Shown here in pieces: positions 30,706 to 32,228 of a DNA stretch of 32,228 nucleotides. This DNA comes from Sulfurimonas sp. (GTDB lineage Bacteria > Campylobacterota > Campylobacteria > Campylobacterales > Sulfurimonadaceae). The translations under genes and the position numbers were made by a program. Under the pieces are notes generated by a model. It was not told the DNA's origin and ran no database searches. It saw only the letters and a program-made list of their open reading frames with translations. Location of the stretch: NCBI RefSeq assembly GCF_019429335.1, contig NZ_JAHYJB010000018.1, forward strand, positions 1 through 32,228, in the 5' to 3' direction. The first letter of the stretch is position 1; each line of letters opens with the position of its first letter.

Positions 30706-32043
30706 TTAAAGCTGAGGCGCCATAATTCGCATAAGGTTTTCAAAAACTCTTCTCAAGTCAGACACATCTTTTGTTCCAAAAGAGGAGTTTGCTATAAGTT
30801 TATCCGCCCACTCCTCTATCTCTTTTATAATCTTCTCGGAGTAAACAAAGAGAGCCACCTCGTAGTTTAAAAAGAGGCTTCTGTTGTCAAAGTTTACACT
30901 TCCAAGCACAACGCTTTTACCATCAAAAAGTATAGCTTTTGCATGAAGCATCGCTCCGTTGTAGAGATGGATTTTTATGCCCGCTTCTTCAAGCTCTCTC
31001 ATGTACGAACTTCTTACAAGATTTACTATCGTATGGTTTGCCTCTTTTGGCGTAATTAGTCTGACATCTACTCCTTTGTGGTGAGCGATGATGAGTGCCT
31101 CAATAAGAGAGTTGTTAGGAATGAAGTATGGTGTAATAATGTAAATACGCTTTTTTGCGCTGTATATTGCCAGGAGGAGCTCTTCATAAAGGGCGTCTCT
31201 CTCCATGTCAGGCCCAGATGGAACGACTTGCAGATAGATGTCACCATCTGATTCTTTTTTATCTCTGCTAAACTTCAATCTCTCATCTGAAGCGTAGAAC
31301 CAGTCTGAGGCAAATATTTCAAAATATTGCTCAACGGATGACCCATTAATAAGAAACATGATATCTTCCCATCTTGTTTGGCTGAAAACTGGTCCTATGT
31401 ACTCATCGGAGAGATTTGCCCCTCCGCTTAAAACTTTTTCATTGTCAAAAATATAGATTTTTCTGTGGTTTCTTAGGTTTATGTAGTTTCTAAATGGCAT
31501 CTGAAATATCGGCATGAAAAACTCTATCTCAATACCTGCTTTTTTTAGCTCTCTTAGTCTGTATTGAGTGAGATACAAAATGATAGAGCCAAGAGAGTCT
31601 ATAAGTATCTTTATCTCTACGCCTTCGTGCGCCTTTTTTATCAAGGCTTGAACAATCTCTTTTGTCACTTTGTCATACTCAAATATGTAGGTGCTTATGT
31701 AGATTGAGCTTTTTGCATTTTCTATGCACTCCATAAATGCCACGTATGCTTTTGTGGAGTCTGTATATATCTCAAAGTGCCTATTTTGGTCGTTGGGCTG
31801 GGTTTTAAGCTTTAGGGAGCTCTTTTTATACCTGTTTTTTCTTTTTCTCAAACCTATTATAAGATAGAGCGGAATAGAGATGTACGGAATAAGAATGATG
31901 GAGAGGAGCCATGCTATGATGGCGCTTGGCGAGCGTCTATGGTAGAGCATGTGAATGAGTATAGTGATGATTAAAAGACCGCCAAAAATTATTAAACCGT
32001 GGTACAGATATATATATTGTGCGTTGCTTAGCTCTTCATTCAT
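30706..32043 (-). CDS. cls: Cardiolipin synthase (phospholipase D family)
   Basis: The 445-residue inner-membrane enzyme joins two phosphatidylglycerols to make cardiolipin. It has two N-terminal membrane segments (about 12-32 and 41-64), the PLDc_N layout of ClsA. Two HKD catalytic motifs follow: HRKIYIFD (193-200), then GGANLSDEY, and HAKAILFD (367-374), then GSVNFDNRS. The length is a little short of ClsA (486). The ATG at 32043 lacks a ribosome site, and a TATAAT box ends only six bases before it, so the mRNA may be leaderless. It is the first gene of the cls-EEP pair. Confidence 0.95.
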   Translation of the reverse strand: MNEELSNAQYIYLYHGLIIFGGLLIITILIHMLYHRRSPSAIIAWLLSIILIPYISIPLYLIIGLRKRKNRYKKSSLKLKTQPNDQNRHFEIYTDSTKAYVAFMECIENAKSSIYISTYIFEYDKVTKEIVQALIKKAHEGVEIKILIDSLGSIILYLTQYRLRELKKAGIEIEFFMPIFQMPFRNYINLRNHRKIYIFDNEKVLSGGANLSDEYIGPVFSQTRWEDIMFLINGSSVEQYFEIFASDWFYASDERLKFSRDKKESDGDIYLQVVPSGPDMERDALYEELLLAIYSAKKRIYIITPYFIPNNSLIEALIIAHHKGVDVRLITPKEANHTIVNLVRSSYMRELEEAGIKIHLYNGAMLHAKAILFDGKSVVLGSVNFDNRSLFLNYEVALFVYSEKIIKEIEEWADKLIANSSFGTKDVSDLRRVFENLMRIMAPQL

Positions 32044-32049
32044 TGGAAA

Positions 32050-32055
32050 ATTATA
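32050..32055 (-). promoter_or_regulatory. -10 box for cls, six bases before the ATG
   Basis: TATAAT on the minus strand is followed by TTTCCA and then the ATG. A start seven bases downstream of the box would be the A of the ATG itself, giving a leaderless mRNA. This fits the missing ribosome site. Confidence 0.4.
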
Positions 32056-32091
32056 TCATTTTTGTTAAACATTTGTTTTAATCTTTTTAAG

Positions 32092-32097
32092 TATAAT
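32092..32097 (+). promoter_or_regulatory. -10 box for the pyrophosphatase gene
   Basis: TATAAT in the context TTAAGTATAATTG lies 26 bases before the ATG at 32123. It is divergent from the cls promoter within a 79-base gap. Confidence 0.5.
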
Positions 32098-32122
32098 TGT
32101 GAAAAATTTAAAGGCTATTGAC

Positions 32123-32228
32123 ATGTCAACATATATTTTTGGTCACACAAACCCAGACTCAGACTCCATAGTTGGGGCTATCTCTCTAACTTATCTTAAA
32201 AATCAGCTCGGCGAAGATTGCGTAGCTA
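32123..32228 (+). CDS. ppaC: Manganese-dependent inorganic pyrophosphatase (5' part only)
   Basis: The first 35 residues begin MSTYIFGHTNPDSDSIVGA. This is the signature of family II pyrophosphatases (DHH superfamily), with H8, D12 and D14 as metal ligands in GHxNPDxDS. The enzyme hydrolyses pyrophosphate to phosphate and pulls biosynthetic reactions forward. The ATG has AAAGG nine bases upstream. The gene runs off the end of the window. Confidence 0.88.
   Translation, partial: MSTYIFGHTNPDSDSIVGAISLTYLKNQLGEDCVA

Noticed and set aside
1-32228. Apparent excess of the palindrome ACATGT
   Set aside because: About 18 copies were noticed against roughly 11 expected from composition. Most lie in coding DNA, and the excess is too small to interpret without a proper null model.

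Overview
The window looks like chromosomal DNA of a Campylobacterota (former Epsilonproteobacteria) species, most likely Sulfurimonas or a close relative. The evidence is indirect: low-GC, Lys/Ile-rich genes packed almost without spacers, promoters with an AT-rich -10 box but rarely a -35, an unlinked glyS, a class II superoxide reductase, several GGDEF/EAL-type signalling proteins, and the gene string coaBC-uppS-prepilin peptidase-lptF-truA. No rRNA, intact tRNA, CRISPR array or insertion sequence is visible.

Layout. 1-1348: the right-hand end of a probable integrative element, with a tyrosine recombinase preceded by a promoter set among three copies of an 11-mer. 1348-5721: ybgC thioesterase, facing a two-gene unit (degenerate FeS uracil-DNA-glycosylase-like protein coupled to an exported binding-protein-like protein), then a GGDEF-EAL protein and superoxide reductase, which converge on a strong hairpin. 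5902-9440: glyS and a large coiled-coil protein of unknown function, tail to tail. 9441-9703: non-coding, with a tRNA-like relic and AT-rich repeats. 9704-12327: a membrane-ankyrin protein and a DUF1643-like protein, divergent from elyC across a perfectly palindromic double promoter. 12419-14236: a 7TMR-DISM receptor with a broken GGDEF domain. 14246-19241 (minus strand): globin, truA, lptF, prepilin peptidase, uppS and coaBC; the last five genes overlap or abut.

19410-22106: a P-type cation ATPase. 22096-24674: a tandem CDGSH iron-sulfur protein, yqiA esterase, a 5'-nucleotidase and a lipoprotein. 24806-27450: a cold-shock protein, then selD-mnmH, which together make 2-selenouridine in tRNA. 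27443-32043: a YbdG-like mechanosensitive channel, YchJ-like SEC-C protein, nitroreductase, an endonuclease/exonuclease/phosphatase-family protein and cardiolipin synthase. 32123-32228: the first 35 codons of a manganese-dependent inorganic pyrophosphatase.

Functional themes are envelope building (uppS, elyC, lptF, cls, prepilin peptidase), oxygen and nitrosative defence (superoxide reductase, globin, CDGSH protein, nitroreductase), c-di-GMP-type signalling and selenium tRNA modification. The most unusual signals are: near-absence of the tetranucleotide GATC over the whole window (6 sites seen by eye against roughly 100 expected); the repeat/promoter layout in front of the integrase and its base-exact junction with ybgC; the symmetrical divergent promoter at 11554; six convergent gene pairs whose ends overlap or lie within 10 bases; and a 120-base inverted-repeat element at 29177-29296. 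I found no clearly new multi-gene system. The two unrecognised proteins at 7920-9440 and 1711-2922 are the best candidates for new biology.
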